Positions 1 through 9,327 are shown, numbered from the stretch's first letter. The stretch is 64,000 bases of DNA from Actinomyces johnsonii (GCF_006546835.1 NZ_VICB01000010.1:1-64000); one strand, 5' to 3'. Numbers and translations are program-made. Notes: a model not told the origin generated them from the letters alone.

Positions 1-64
1 CGGGCCAACTGCATTCTTACAGCCGCCGGAAGCAGACTGAGTCGCCCCGTCCCTCACGCCGCGG

Positions 65-661
65 TTAGGGCCGCGAAGAGCGGCTGCTCCCAGCAGCGGA
101 GTCGTCCCCAGCGGGCGCCTCGCCCGTGAAGAGATACTCGATGAGTGGATCCGCCGGGCGATCGTAGTCGAGCGCTGACAACGTCGTCGCCAGCATGCCA
201 ACGGCGAGAAGACTTCTGGTTTCATTTCGCGGAATACCCAGATCGTCGTGCAGCAGGTGGCTGACTCGAGTGAATCCTTCACGCGCCAGCGGGCCGAGTT
301 TCTCATCGGTGCCGCAGACGAACAGCTGGGCCAGGAGCCTGAGCTCGTCAGATGAGAAGGCCAGCTCCTGGAAACGCTTGCCGAACTTGTGGCGCTGGCC
401 GGGGTCGCTCAAGGGAGCGGTGTCGCGGAACAGCTCCTCGATGTGGGTGGAGGCCTGCTCACACAGAGTCCGGATTAGCTTGGTCTTGGAACCGAAGGCA
501 CGCACCACGTATGCCTGGCTGACGCCGGCCTCGCGGGCGATGCGGTCGGTGGTGATGCGAGCGAACCCGTATCTGCTGAACAGGTGCAGTGCCGCATCCA
601 GGATGCGTTCGCGTCCCGATGTCCTTGGCTCAGTATCGCTGGATGCCGGCGGCTCCTTCAT
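65..661 (-). CDS. TetR-family transcriptional regulator
   Basis: This 198-residue protein has an N-terminal TetR-type helix-turn-helix at about residues 15-62 (RERILDAALHLFSRYGF, then ITTDRIAREAGVSQAYVVRAFGSK), followed by an all-helical ligand and dimerisation region. The length is typical for the family. It is divergent from the membrane-protein gene at 750, and the 46-bp palindrome at 689-734 lies between them. By family precedent it probably represses itself and that neighbour and is released by a small hydrophobic ligand. Neither the ligand nor the mode of control can be read from the sequence. The start is the ATG at 661. Confidence 0.9.
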   Translation of the reverse strand: MKEPPASSDTEPRTSGRERILDAALHLFSRYGFARITTDRIAREAGVSQAYVVRAFGSKTKLIRTLCEQASTHIEELFRDTAPLSDPGQRHKFGKRFQELAFSSDELRLLAQLFVCGTDEKLGPLAREGFTRVSHLLHDDLGIPRNETRSLLAVGMLATTLSALDYDRPADPLIEYLFTGEAPAGDDSAAGSSRSSRP

Positions 662-688
662 GGGGCCAGTCTAGACGCTATGGCGCAT

Positions 689-734
689 GTAGTCATTGGG
701 TGATAACCTCGTCTGGTTATCAGTCAATGACTAC
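689..734. promoter_or_regulatory. Long palindrome, probable TetR operator
   Basis: Two 20-bp arms are separated by 6 bp (TCGTCT). The left arm runs 689-708 (GTAGTCATTG then GGTGATAACC) and the right arm 715-734 (GGTTATCAGT then CAATGACTAC). Their pairing is 18 of 20, with the only mismatches in the middle of each arm. It fills the gap between the divergent TetR gene and the membrane-protein gene and ends right before that gene's ribosome binding site (735-740). This is where a TetR dimer or pair of dimers would sit. A role as an RNA hairpin in the leader is the alternative. Confidence 0.75.
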
Positions 735-740
735 AGGAGG
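735..740 (+). promoter_or_regulatory. Strong ribosome binding site deciding the 750 start
   Basis: AGGAGG sits 9 nt before the ATG at 750. An ATG at 745 is out of frame. This fixes the downstream start and rules out the in-frame ATG at 696, which lies inside the palindrome. Confidence 0.8.
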
Positions 741-749
741 TTGCATGTC

Positions 750-1745
750 ATGTCGTCTGACGAGATCGCCTGGGAGGCCCGCATCATTCCACGCGCGACT
801 GTCGTTCGTGCGGTACTTACCGTGGCCATCTCCGCGTTGCTGACCGGGGTGCTCTTCAGCTACTTCTACATTGAGGTGTTCAACGCGCCGGAGCCGCACC
901 GTCTGCCTGTGGCTGTCGCAGGTGCTGACACGGCACATCTGCAGGATGCTGTGGGCGACGGGTACCGGTTGGTTCCTGTGACTGATCGTCAGAAGGGGCT
1001 CGATCGACTCTCCCGTCACGAGGTCTACGGCGTCATTGCGCTGGATGGGAAGGGCAGGAGTATCGAGCTGTCCTACACCAGTGTCGATGGGACTTCCGTG
1101 CTGTCCTATATGCGGCCGCTCGCCGAGCGAATCTCGGAGCGATCGGGGATGCCGCTTCGGATCTCCAACACGACCCCGGGTGTGGCCGCGAACGCGTCTC
1201 CGGGCCGCAGCGTGTTCTTCGCGGTGTTCGGCACCGCTCTCACCGGTTTTGTTCTCTCCCAGGCCCTGTCCTCGGTCGCTTCCCAGGTTGGGCTATCGCT
1301 GCGGGCTCGACTGATGGTCATGGTGGGGGTGTCTGCAGTCGCGGGATTGCTGGTGTCCCTCATGCTCGATCCCTGGTTTGCTATCGCTCCCGGCGCCTTC
1401 TGGAGTAGCTGGCCAATGGTCTTGCTCCTGTGTTTATCGGCGGTGACGACGGGGTCGGCCATGCTCGACGTCGTCGGGCCGTTGGGACAGGTGGTCACGG
1501 CGGTCCTGTTCGTAACCCTGGGCAACGCCACAGCCACCGGAATCCTGCCGATGCCGTTTCTGACATTGCCCTATCAGGTCATCAGCAGGCTGCTTCCCAC
1601 CGGTAATGTGGTGCGCGCGGTGCTCAATGAGGCCTACTTCGAGGGCGCAGGATGGCAGTGGGGTTACCTCGTCCCACTCGTGTGGATCCTCACCGGTATC
1701 GGCTTGCTGGTTGTCTTTGACCATCGGTCGCGGAGGCACCGTTGA
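750..1745 (+). CDS. Multi-span membrane protein, ABC-2/YhgE-Pip-like
   Basis: The protein of 331 residues has one N-terminal membrane segment (about residues 14-38, rich in AVLTVAISALLTG). An extracytoplasmic region of about 130 residues follows, then five or so membrane segments to the C terminus, ending in the basic tail RSRRHR. This layout matches ABC-2-type or YhgE/Pip-like (DUF3533-like) permease proteins often controlled by an adjacent TetR gene in drug or toxic-compound efflux. No ATPase gene is next to it, so an ABC partner is not shown. The start is chosen on the AGGAGG at 735-740. Function is inferred from topology and context only. Confidence 0.7.
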   Translation: MSSDEIAWEARIIPRATVVRAVLTVAISALLTGVLFSYFYIEVFNAPEPHRLPVAVAGADTAHLQDAVGDGYRLVPVTDRQKGLDRLSRHEVYGVIALDGKGRSIELSYTSVDGTSVLSYMRPLAERISERSGMPLRISNTTPGVAANASPGRSVFFAVFGTALTGFVLSQALSSVASQVGLSLRARLMVMVGVSAVAGLLVSLMLDPWFAIAPGAFWSSWPMVLLLCLSAVTTGSAMLDVVGPLGQVVTAVLFVTLGNATATGILPMPFLTLPYQVISRLLPTGNVVRAVLNEAYFEGAGWQWGYLVPLVWILTGIGLLVVFDHRSRRHR

Positions 1746-1824
1746 TCCAAGTTGGGCGCCTCGATCTGCCTCGCTGCACCTCGCTGCCTCGGTCCTGCAA
1801 CGGTGCTGCCGGGCCGTATGCGCT

Positions 1825-3984
1825 TTAGATCCAGGACTGCAGGAACATGTGCGTCAGCCAGAAGGCGCGCGAAACGGTCCGCCCGGTCCAGATCGGCCAC
1901 CAGAAGGCTGCAGCGGTGCAGGCGAGGGCGGTGACCACGATGATGAGGGAGATACCCTCGCTGCGGATCTGCCATGTGGGTACCGACGTCCAGTTCGCCA
2001 GCCACGCCCACCGGTTGCGCCGGCCGGTGTCGTCCAGGCCGTCGTCTCCGCCGTCAAGGGAGGGTGGCACCGCAGTTGTCGTGGCCGGGTACCCGGTCAG
2101 TTCGGCCATGGCCTGCGCCCCCGCCGTGTCGGCCTGGCGGGCGGCGTTGGCGGGGGCCTCGACCTCGGGGTCGCCATCATCCGCTTTGGTATGGATGCGG
2201 TACATACCAGGATCGGTCTCCACTACCGGCGGTGTCCACACTGGTGTGCGTCCGAACTGCGGGCCGAAGCCCAGGAACCGGGCACCCACCCCGCGCCAAG
2301 GACGGATGCCGGCGCCGATCTGCCCGTTCCTGAGGGCGGCCACCTGCGCCTCCGCTCCCGCAGAGCCCGGCAACGGGGGCAGCAGACCGGCTCCCATACC
2401 CAATGCCAGCACGAGGACGAGCACGACGCAGGGGACGAAGGCGACCGTGTAGAAGGTGAAGATCGTGCGGTCCCGGTACTGGAACCACGGCACGTACATG
2501 CCCAGGTAACCGATGAGGGGCACCCACGCCCGCCAGTCGCGGTTCTTCACCCCAATGATGACGACGACCGCCAGCGCCACCACGGCGGACCACCAGATGG
2601 CGATGTTTCCGATCGAGGTGATGGCCTGGACACAATCCCCACCCGAACAGGTTTGCGGGACCTGGGCCTTGTCCTCCCAGAAGAAGGAGGTCGGCCGTGT
2701 CTGCAGCAGCCAGCCGTAGGGCTTCGACTGGTAGGTGTGCGGTGAGGCCAGGCCGACGTGGAACTCGTACATCTGCTGGTGGTAGGCGATGAAATCGTTG
2801 ATGCTGTTGGGCAATGAGGGGAAGGGTACCGGCTGGTGATCCCTGATCTGCTCCAGCGTCCATCCGTGCTTGTAGGCGCTGGGATGGGTGAACCAGGACC
2901 ACCAGCACCCGACGTAGACGACCACGGCCACCGGAACCGTCTGCAGGAAGTCGCTCACGCCCTGGGCGACCGTCCCCTCCAGGAACCAGGCCCGGGCCCC
3001 TACCCGTCGCAGCGCGAGCGTGTCCCATATGACGACGGCGAGACCCACGACTGCCAGCAGGTAGATCCCCGACCACTTGATGGAGCAGGTCAGACCCAGA
3101 ACGATACCGGTGGCCAACAACCAGGGGCGGAGTGTGGCGTGCGGCGCCCTCGCCCCAGGCCTGGTCCCCGCCAGCAGGCGAGCCAGTCTGGCGCGTGACC
3201 ACTCGCGGTCTCGCACCAGGCAGTACAGGGACAGGGTGGCGAAGAAGCCGATGAATACGTCCAGCAGCCCGATGCGCGACTCGGTCAGGGCCACGCCGTC
3301 GACCGCCAGGAGCAGGCCGGCCAGACCGGCCAGCAGCGGCGAACGAGTCAGACGCATTGTCAAGCGCGTCAGCAGCAAGACTGTCGCGATCCCGGCAATG
3401 GCCGGCATGACGCGCCAGCTAAAGGACGACTGCGGCCCGAAGACCTCCATGCCGGCGCCGATGAGCCACTTGCCCAGCTGCGGGTGGACGACGTAGGCGG
3501 CCTGGGTGGACATCCCGGAGAAGTCTCCGGAGGCGAAGGCCGCGTCGGAGTCCTTCGCCCAGTTCGCCTCGTAGCCCAGGTGCCACAAGGCGTAGGCGTC
3601 CTTGACGTAGTAGATCTCGTCGAACATGAGCGTCTTGGGGTGGCTCAGCCCGATGAGGCGCAGCAGTGCGGCGATGACACCGACGACACCGGTGACGATC
3701 CAACCGTAGATCCTCATGGCGCGAGGCATGGCCCAGTCCAGCGGGCCGAGCCCGAGTGCGGTGCGCAGCTCGTTCTCAGTGCGTTCCCCGCCGTCGGTCT
3801 GCCCGATGGTGGATTCGGCGGCGCTGTCGGCACCGGCGGAGGCCTCGGCCGGTGCGGTATCCGGTGTCTCAGCCCGCGACGGGGCCGGTTCCTGTGCTGG
3901 TTCCTGTTCCGCGTACGGGCCAGGGGAACCGTCGCGGGACTGCTCGTGGGATTGTTCAGGAGACAGCGCGCTCGGAGTTGTCAC
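1825..3984 (-). CDS. pmt: Protein O-mannosyltransferase (PMT family, GT39)
   Basis: This 719-residue integral membrane enzyme transfers mannose from polyprenyl-phosphate-mannose to Ser/Thr of proteins as they are exported. Residues 1-80 are a disordered Glu/Pro/Ala-rich cytosolic extension. The first membrane segment (about 91-113) is followed by the acidic pair D122-E123 in LMFDEIYYVKDAY, the family's catalytic motif in the first extracytoplasmic loop. About ten more membrane segments follow. The GTG at 3984 is the chosen start because upstream in-frame codons run through the divergent rsmI gene. A TACACT -10 hexamer lies 6 nt before the GTG, suggesting a leaderless transcript. Likely targets include the secreted Ser/Thr-rich proteins encoded nearby (inference). 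Confidence 0.9.
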   Translation of the reverse strand: MTTPSALSPEQSHEQSRDGSPGPYAEQEPAQEPAPSRAETPDTAPAEASAGADSAAESTIGQTDGGERTENELRTALGLGPLDWAMPRAMRIYGWIVTGVVGVIAALLRLIGLSHPKTLMFDEIYYVKDAYALWHLGYEANWAKDSDAAFASGDFSGMSTQAAYVVHPQLGKWLIGAGMEVFGPQSSFSWRVMPAIAGIATVLLLTRLTMRLTRSPLLAGLAGLLLAVDGVALTESRIGLLDVFIGFFATLSLYCLVRDREWSRARLARLLAGTRPGARAPHATLRPWLLATGIVLGLTCSIKWSGIYLLAVVGLAVVIWDTLALRRVGARAWFLEGTVAQGVSDFLQTVPVAVVVYVGCWWSWFTHPSAYKHGWTLEQIRDHQPVPFPSLPNSINDFIAYHQQMYEFHVGLASPHTYQSKPYGWLLQTRPTSFFWEDKAQVPQTCSGGDCVQAITSIGNIAIWWSAVVALAVVVIIGVKNRDWRAWVPLIGYLGMYVPWFQYRDRTIFTFYTVAFVPCVVLVLVLALGMGAGLLPPLPGSAGAEAQVAALRNGQIGAGIRPWRGVGARFLGFGPQFGRTPVWTPPVVETDPGMYRIHTKADDGDPEVEAPANAARQADTAGAQAMAELTGYPATTTAVPPSLDGGDDGLDDTGRRNRWAWLANWTSVPTWQIRSEGISLIIVVTALACTAAAFWWPIWTGRTVSRAFWLTHMFLQSWI

Positions 3985-3990
3985 CCTCCG

Positions 3991-3996
3991 AGTGTA
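3991..3996 (-). promoter_or_regulatory. -10 element for leaderless pmt
   Basis: TACACT on the minus strand fits TANNNT. Its end is 6 nt from the GTG at 3984, which puts the expected transcription start at or next to the start codon. The GGAGG-like string between them abuts the GTG with no spacing, so it cannot serve as a normal ribosome binding site. Confidence 0.5.
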
Positions 3997-4027
3997 TGCG
4001 GCCGCGTCGATCGAGACGGCGGAGACA

Positions 4028-4033
4028 TACTGT
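4028..4033 (+). promoter_or_regulatory. -10 element for leaderless rsmI
   Basis: TACTGT is followed by 5 nt (GTCCT) and the ATG at 4039, with no Shine-Dalgarno sequence. Nearly the same string (TACTGTGTCCCC-ATG) precedes rsmA at 12851. Confidence 0.55.
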
Positions 4034-4038
4034 GTCCT

Positions 4039-5031
4039 ATGACCGAGAGCATCCCGCCCGCAGAGAACCTTGCCGTCGGGGACCGCCACGATGACAGGAT
4101 CGACGAGGGTGGCCAGGCCAGTGCCGCCGATGTTGCCGCCGATGCCGCTGGCAGTGCCGATGCCGTGCCCACTGCCCACAGCCCTGACCTGCGTGCCGGG
4201 ACCATCACTCTGGCTGCCACCCCGATCGGCAATGCGTCCGACGCCTCCCGGCGACTGCAGCGGGGCCTGGAACAGGCCGATCTCATCGCCGCCGAGGACA
4301 CGCGCCGGCTGCGCGCCCTGGCGCGACGCCTCGACGTCGAGCCCCGCGGACGCATCATCGCTTTCCACGAGCACAACGAGCGCGAGCGCGCTCCCGAGCT
4401 GCTCGAGGCCGCTCGCGGCGGTCGGCGCGTCCTGGTCGTCTCAGACGCCGGTATGCCGTCGGTCTCCGATCCCGGCTACCGACTCGTCCGGGCCGCCGTA
4501 CAGGCCCGGGTTTCCGTCACCGTCGCCCCGGGCCCCTCTGCGGTCCTGGCGGCCCTGGCCCTGTCCGGGCTGGCCTCGGACCGGTTCTGCTTCGAGGGCT
4601 TCCTACCCCGCAGGTCGGGGGAACGGCGCCGCGCCCTGGAGGCCCTGGCCACCCAGGAGCGCACCATGATCTTCCTGGAATCGCCCCGACGCGTCCACGA
4701 CGCCCTGGTCGCCATGGCCGAGACCCTCGGCGGCGAGCGCCCGGCGGCGCTGTGCCGGGAGCTGACCAAGACCCACGAGCAGGTGCTGCGGGCGCCGCTG
4801 TCCGAGCTTGTCCGGGCCACGGCCGACGGCGTCCTAGGAGAGGTGGTCCTCGTCGTCGCCGGCGCTGAACCCGCCCTCGCCGGTCCGCAGGAGGCCGCGC
4901 GCCGGGCGATAGAGCTGGCCGAGACCGGCATGCGTCTCAAAGCCGCGGCGGCCCGGGTGGCCGGCGAGGTCGGCCTTCGCCCCAACGAGGTCTACCGCGC
5001 CGCCCTCGAGCTGCGTGAGACCAACGCCTGA
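4039..5031 (+). CDS. rsmI: 16S rRNA (cytidine-1402-2'-O)-methyltransferase
   Basis: RsmI uses S-adenosylmethionine to 2'-O-methylate C1402 of 16S rRNA in the decoding centre. The tetrapyrrole-methylase fold starts near residue 53 (TITLAATPIGNASDASRR). The conserved AAEDTRR, the glycine/aspartate-rich VVSDAGMPSVSDPG loop and VAPGPSAVLAALALSG follow, then a helical C-terminal domain. The protein is 330 residues. The family is usually about 280, and the difference is an Ala/Asp-rich N-terminal extension of about 50 residues. It is divergent from pmt with 54 bp between starts. The ATG at 4039 is placed by the leaderless promoter geometry. Membership is certain; use of the long N terminus is probable. 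Confidence 0.93.
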   Translation: MTESIPPAENLAVGDRHDDRIDEGGQASAADVAADAAGSADAVPTAHSPDLRAGTITLAATPIGNASDASRRLQRGLEQADLIAAEDTRRLRALARRLDVEPRGRIIAFHEHNERERAPELLEAARGGRRVLVVSDAGMPSVSDPGYRLVRAAVQARVSVTVAPGPSAVLAALALSGLASDRFCFEGFLPRRSGERRRALEALATQERTMIFLESPRRVHDALVAMAETLGGERPAALCRELTKTHEQVLRAPLSELVRATADGVLGEVVLVVAGAEPALAGPQEAARRAIELAETGMRLKAAAARVAGEVGLRPNEVYRAALELRETNA

Positions 5032-5146
5032 GCCGGGACGGCTCCGCCCCGCACTAATTCGCACCGATTCGCCTCGATACACCTCAATACACCTCGCACG
5101 GCGCGGACATCCTCGCACCGGAGAACCGTTTGGCCCGCCATCGCGC

Positions 5147-5152
5147 TATGGT
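5147..5152 (+). promoter_or_regulatory. -10 element for leaderless nicotinamidase gene
   Basis: TATGGT, then exactly 6 nt (CGGGCT), then the ATG at 5159. No purine-rich ribosome binding site lies in the usual window. Confidence 0.5.
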
Positions 5153-5158
5153 CGGGCT

Positions 5159-5758
5159 ATGAGCGAGCAGCACACCGGCCCGGCTGCCAGCACCCGCCGG
5201 GCCCTCATCGTCGTCGACGTCCAACCCACCTTCTGCGAGGGCGGCGCCCTGCCGGTCGCCGGCGGCAATGCCGTCGCCGAACGGATCGCCGCCTACGTGT
5301 CCTCCAGCCGGGAGGACTACGACCTGGTGATCACCACCCAGGACTGGCACATCGATCCCGGTGCGCACTTCTCATCCGAGCCCGACTTCATCGACACCTG
5401 GCCCGTCCACGGGGTGGCCGGCACCGCTGAGGCCCAGCTGCACCCCGCCTTGGACGGCCTGGTCGCAGACGTCGCCGTCAAGAAGGGGCAGTACGCCGCC
5501 GCTTATTCCGGATTCGAGGGTATCGACGACGAGGGGCGCGCTCTGGCAGACGTCCTGAGCGCCGCCGGCATCGAGACCGTCGACATCGTCGGCCTAGCCG
5601 AGTCCCACTGCGTCAAGGAGACCGCCCTGGACGCGGTCCGGCAGGGCTACCGGGTCCGGGTCCTGACAGACTTGACCGAGCCGGTCAGCCCCGAGCTGGG
5701 GCGCGCCGCCCAAGTCCAGATGCGCGCCGCCGGCATCGAGCTGACGCCCTCGCGCTGA
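5159..5758 (+). CDS. pncA: Nicotinamidase (isochorismatase-like cysteine hydrolase)
   Basis: The enzyme hydrolyses nicotinamide to nicotinate and ammonia in NAD salvage. All expected residues are present in this 199-residue protein: catalytic Asp in ALIVVDVQPTFCEGG, metal-ligand Asp and His residues in TTQDWHIDPGAHF, the catalytic Lys in AVKKGQYAAAYSGFEG, and the nucleophile Cys in GLAESHCVKETALDAV. The length fits PncA. The start at 5159 is favoured over in-frame upstream codons by homology and the -10/6-nt/ATG geometry. The strong hairpin at 5787-5825 ends the transcript. Confidence 0.92.
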   Translation: MSEQHTGPAASTRRALIVVDVQPTFCEGGALPVAGGNAVAERIAAYVSSSREDYDLVITTQDWHIDPGAHFSSEPDFIDTWPVHGVAGTAEAQLHPALDGLVADVAVKKGQYAAAYSGFEGIDDEGRALADVLSAAGIETVDIVGLAESHCVKETALDAVRQGYRVRVLTDLTEPVSPELGRAAQVQMRAAGIELTPSR

Positions 5759-5786
5759 GGTCGTCAAGACCGCGCCGCTTGAGCAA

Positions 5787-5825
5787 CGGGCGCCCTTGCC
5801 GAGCAAGAGTCGGCAAGGGCGCCCG
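5787..5825. terminator. Bidirectional hairpin terminator
   Basis: A perfect 16-bp stem (arms 5787-5802 and 5810-5825; core GGGCGCCCTTGCCGA) has a 7-nt loop. It lies between the convergent nicotinamidase gene and the small membrane-protein gene. There is no U-tract, as is usual for actinobacterial terminators. Confidence 0.8.
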
Positions 5826-5842
5826 AGCGACATCAAGGTGCG

Positions 5843-6937
5843 CTACTGCGCCGGCCAGCCACCGGGCTGGTTGTACTGGCCCGGGTGACCGGGTTGGCCC
5901 GGCTGATACTGGTCTGGCTGACTGGGTTGGCCTGGTTGGTACTGGCCCGGCTGACTGGGCTGGGTGAATACCGACGGTTGTTCCGGCTGGGCCTGCTGCT
6001 GAGCCGGTTGCTGGCCCGCCCAACCGAGCTGAGTGGTAGGAGCCATCGGCGAGTACTGGGGCGCTTCCGCCCCGGCGGCCGAGGGCGCGTAGGGGGCCTG
6101 CTGCGCTGCGGGGGCGGGCTGCTGGAATTGAGACTGCTGGGCGTATTGCTCGTAGGGGGCTTGCTGGCCGGACTGCCATGCGCCCTGCGTATAGACGGCG
6201 GGGGAACCGGGCGCCGTCCCGGTCGCCGTGTCGAAGGATCCGCCTGCCGCGGCCGGAGCGGGCGTTGCTCCAGCCGCAGCCAGCTTGGAGCGCCAGGCCA
6301 TGCCGCCGGCGCCCATCCCGAGTCCCAGGACGGCGAGGATGATCGAGCCGACGACTCCGAACAGCGACAGCAAGGTCGCCTTCGCCGACGAGGGAGCGAC
6401 GATCTCGCCCACGGAGACTCCCGAGGCATTGTTGCAGTCAACGGTGTAAGAGCCCGACTCGCTGGAGGAGAAGGTCGTGAAGAGCGTGCCGCCCTTGACC
6501 TTCGTGGACGACGAGCTGGACTTGGTGGCGACGTCGTCGCCGCCGGGCGAGGTGACCGAGCAGTCCGGTGCATCGTCGCCGTCGCTGTAGAAGAGCCCGT
6601 AGGTGCTGCCCTTGTCTAGCCCCACCGTGGCTGCCTGCTCGTCCGGCAGATCGGCGATAGTGGCATCGAACTGGCCACGAGTCACCGCCGAGCCGATCCC
6701 GCCGATGATGGCGATGAGAAGGACGACGAGCCCGGCCGCGGCCAAAATCGTCGGAGCCATCAGATTCTTCGATGCCGCCGGCTGACCCGCCGCCCCCGGG
6801 TAGCTGGTCTGAGGGGCCTGGAACGGTGCGGCCGACGGGTACTGCGAGGGCTGACCGCCGGGCGGGGCCGGGTCGTAGCCGTTCGCCGACCATCCTGCTG
6901 AGCTCGCGGAGTACGCGGAGCCGGGGTACTGGGACAT
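5843..6937 (-). CDS. Two-span membrane protein with Pro/Gln/Tyr-rich ends
   Basis: This 364-residue protein is not recognised as a named family. It has a Pro/Ser/Tyr-rich N-terminal tail of about 55 residues and a membrane segment near residues 60-80 (APTILAAAGLVVLLIAIIGG). An external domain of about 100 residues follows with two cysteines (APDCSVTSPGG and YTVDCNN) that could form a disulfide. A second membrane segment comes at about 180-205, then a 150-residue Gln/Pro/Tyr-rich tail ending in QYQPGQP-type repeats. Both tails should be cytosolic. The start at 6937 has AGGAAGG about 6 nt upstream, which favours it over the ATG at 6967. Similar low-complexity tails occur in actinobacterial proteins tied to division or wall sites, but no function is assigned. 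Confidence 0.75.
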   Translation of the reverse strand: MSQYPGSAYSASSAGWSANGYDPAPPGGQPSQYPSAAPFQAPQTSYPGAAGQPAASKNLMAPTILAAAGLVVLLIAIIGGIGSAVTRGQFDATIADLPDEQAATVGLDKGSTYGLFYSDGDDAPDCSVTSPGGDDVATKSSSSSTKVKGGTLFTTFSSSESGSYTVDCNNASGVSVGEIVAPSSAKATLLSLFGVVGSIILAVLGLGMGAGGMAWRSKLAAAGATPAPAAAGGSFDTATGTAPGSPAVYTQGAWQSGQQAPYEQYAQQSQFQQPAPAAQQAPYAPSAAGAEAPQYSPMAPTTQLGWAGQQPAQQQAQPEQPSVFTQPSQPGQYQPGQPSQPDQYQPGQPGHPGQYNQPGGWPAQ

Positions 6938-7352
6938 AACTGGCCTTCCTGGTCCATACGTGTCCATGTGGAGGCGTGTGGGAACACGTCATGAGGGCGT
7001 ACGCGGCTCGAACGCGATGCGAGGACATGCCGATGCGAACCAGGACGATCCAAGACGAGCGCTGAGCGGGCGCCGCATGACTCGGGACAGACTACCGGGT
7101 ACCGGTCCGCCCGCGCAGGTCGTATCCGATGCCGCGCGGGTGGACCGGTCTCGGGTCGAGGAGAGGGGCTCGGGCAAGAAGGACGCGGCTGCCGTGTTGC
7201 GCGCGGCCTTGCCCGGCCGGGCCCTCTGAATGCTGGCGGCAGTGTGGGAACGGTTCGGACCGGGGTGCGCTGGTGTGTACCGGCTCGTGCGCCGCGTGGT
7301 GAGCCACGGCCGGTGGGGACTGAAGCGGCCGGGAACCGGATAGGCTGACCCC
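6938..7352. other. 415-bp divergent intergenic region
   Basis: This region separates the reverse membrane-protein gene from forward metG. It contains the metG -10 at 7341-7346 and a 13-bp palindrome ACCGGGTACCGGT near 7097. Short open frames here lack ribosome binding sites and recognisable products. No T-box or other riboswitch for metG is evident by eye. Confidence 0.5.
7341..7346 (+). promoter_or_regulatory. -10 element for leaderless metG
   Basis: TAGGCT is followed by 6 nt (GACCCC) and the ATG at 7353. No Shine-Dalgarno sequence is present. Confidence 0.5.
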
Positions 7353-9200
7353 ATGACCCACATCCTGTCCGCAGTCGCCTGGCCGTACGCCAACGGCCCG
7401 CGTCACATCGGCCACGTCGCCGGCTTCGGTGTTCCCTCAGACGTCTTCTCGCGCTACATGCGCATGGCCGGTCACGACGTCCTCATGGTCTCGGGCACCG
7501 ATGAGCACGGCACCCCGATCCTCGTCGCCGCCGACGAGGAGGGCGTCAGCGCCCGCGAGCTCGCCGACCGCAACAACCGTCTCATCGTCGAGGACCTCGT
7601 GGCCCTGGGCCTGTCCTACGACCTGTTTACCCGCACCACCGCCGGCAACCACTACCGCGTGGTCCAGGACATGTTCACCACCGTGCGGGACAACGGCTAC
7701 ATGGTCCAGCAGATGACCCGCTCGGCGATCTCCCCCTCCACCGGGCGCACCCTGCCGGATCGCTACATCGAGGGCACCTGCCCGATCTGCGGCGCCGAGG
7801 GCGCCCGCGGGGACCAGTGCGACACCTGCGGCAACCAGCTCGACCCCACCGACCTCATCGGCCCGCGCTCGCGGATCAACGGGGAGACCCCCGAGTTCGT
7901 GCAGACCACCCACTGGTTCCTGGATCTGCCTGCACTGGCCGATGCCCTGGGCGCCTGGCTCGACGAGCGCGAGGCCTCCGGGACCTGGCGGCCCAACGTC
8001 ATCAAGTTCTCCCAGAACCTCTTGGGCGACATCCGCCCGCGCGCCATGACCCGCGACATCGACTGGGGCATCCCGGTGCCCGGCTGGGAGGACCAGCCCA
8101 CCAAGCGCCTCTACGTCTGGTTCGACGCCGTCATCGGCTACCTGTCGGCCTCCGTGGAATGGGCGCGCCGCAGCGGCGACCCCGAGGCCTGGCGCGCCTG
8201 GTGGAACGACCCACAGGCCCTGTCCTACTACTTCATGGGCAAGGACAACATCGTCTTCCACTCCCAGATCTGGCCTGCCGAGCTCCTGGGCTACAACGGT
8301 CAGGGCGACAGCGGCGGTGAGCCCGGCCGCCTGGGCGTGCTCAACCTGCCCACCGAGGTTGTCTCCAGCGAGTTCCTCACCATGGAGGGCAAGAAGTTCT
8401 CCTCCTCCCACGGCATCGTCATCTACGTGCGCGACTTCCTCGCGCGCTACCAAGCCGACGCTCTGCGCTACTTCATCTGCGCGGCCGGCCCCGAGACCGC
8501 GGACGCGGACTTCACCTGGGCGGAGTTCGTGCGGCGCACCAACGGCGAGCTCGTGGCCGGCTGGGGCAACCTCGTCAACCGCACCGCCTCCATGATCCAC
8601 AAGCGCTTCGGGCGGATCCCCGAGCCCGTTGAGCTTCAGGACATCGACCGGGCACTGCTCGACGCTGTCGAGGCCGGCTTCGCCTCCGTGGGCGGCCTCA
8701 TCGCCCAGCACCGGCAGAAGGCGGCCCTGGGCGAGGCCATGCGACTGGTCGGCGAGGCCAACAAGTACGTGGCCGACACCCAGCCCTTCAAGCTCAAGGG
8801 CGAGGACCCCGCCACCCAGGCCCGCCTGGCCACGGTCCTGCACACGCTGGCCCAGGTAGTCACCGACCTCAACCTCATGCTCTCGCCCTTCCTGCCGCAC
8901 GCCGCCAACGATGTCGACCGGGTCCTGGGCGGACGCGGCCGGATCGCCCCGATGCCCCACATCGAGGAAGTCGACGAGCTCGACCCCGAGCGCCTGCCCG
9001 AGGCTTTCGACGGGCGCACCGGCTACCCGATCATCACCGGCAACTACGAGGACGCCCCCACCTGGGAGCGCCACCCGATCGAGGTCGGCACGCCCGTGGC
9101 CAAGCCGGCCCCGGTGTTCACCAAGCTGGACGAGTCGATCGTCGAGGCCGAGTTAGCCCGTTACACCGGTTCCGCGCCCGACGACGTCACCGGCGCCTGA
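7353..9200 (+). CDS. metG: Methionyl-tRNA synthetase
   Basis: The enzyme charges tRNA-Met with methionine. The Rossmann catalytic domain carries the HIGH signature in [12 protein letters not shown] near residue 15. A zinc-binding insertion with four cysteines ([18 protein letters not shown]) lies near residues 144-161. The KMSKS-type loop appears as [10 protein letters not shown] near residue 350, and an anticodon-binding helical domain follows. The protein has 615 residues and lacks the C-terminal EMAP-like tRNA-binding domain found in some bacteria. Translation probably starts on a leaderless mRNA. TatD follows 127 bp downstream, a neighbour often seen next to metG. Confidence 0.97.
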   Translation: MTHILSAVAWPYANGPRHIGHVAGFGVPSDVFSRYMRMAGHDVLMVSGTDEHGTPILVAADEEGVSARELADRNNRLIVEDLVALGLSYDLFTRTTAGNHYRVVQDMFTTVRDNGYMVQQMTRSAISPSTGRTLPDRYIEGTCPICGAEGARGDQCDTCGNQLDPTDLIGPRSRINGETPEFVQTTHWFLDLPALADALGAWLDEREASGTWRPNVIKFSQNLLGDIRPRAMTRDIDWGIPVPGWEDQPTKRLYVWFDAVIGYLSASVEWARRSGDPEAWRAWWNDPQALSYYFMGKDNIVFHSQIWPAELLGYNGQGDSGGEPGRLGVLNLPTEVVSSEFLTMEGKKFSSSHGIVIYVRDFLARYQADALRYFICAAGPETADADFTWAEFVRRTNGELVAGWGNLVNRTASMIHKRFGRIPEPVELQDIDRALLDAVEAGFASVGGLIAQHRQKAALGEAMRLVGEANKYVADTQPFKLKGEDPATQARLATVLHTLAQVVTDLNLMLSPFLPHAANDVDRVLGGRGRIAPMPHIEEVDELDPERLPEAFDGRTGYPIITGNYEDAPTWERHPIEVGTPVAKPAPVFTKLDESIVEAELARYTGSAPDDVTGA

Positions 9201-9327
9201 GCGCGGTGCCCGCCGCGGCGCTCACCGTCATAGCCACTGTCACGGCCACTGCGGTGCCCACTGCGCTGTCCCGTGCGGATCGGCTGGCGCGCCAACACCC
9301 GGCGCACCCATCCTCTGAGGAGCACGC

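Noticed and set aside
3985-4374. A 130-residue upstream extension of the O-mannosyltransferase
   Set aside because: It would be read antisense through rsmI. The GTG at 3984 has a well-placed -10 element and begins the protein's cytosolic tail.
7437-9074. A 545-codon open frame antisense to metG
   Set aside because: High-GC coding DNA leaves long antisense frames open. This one is Gly/Val-rich without domains and lies fully inside an unmistakable methionyl-tRNA synthetase gene.
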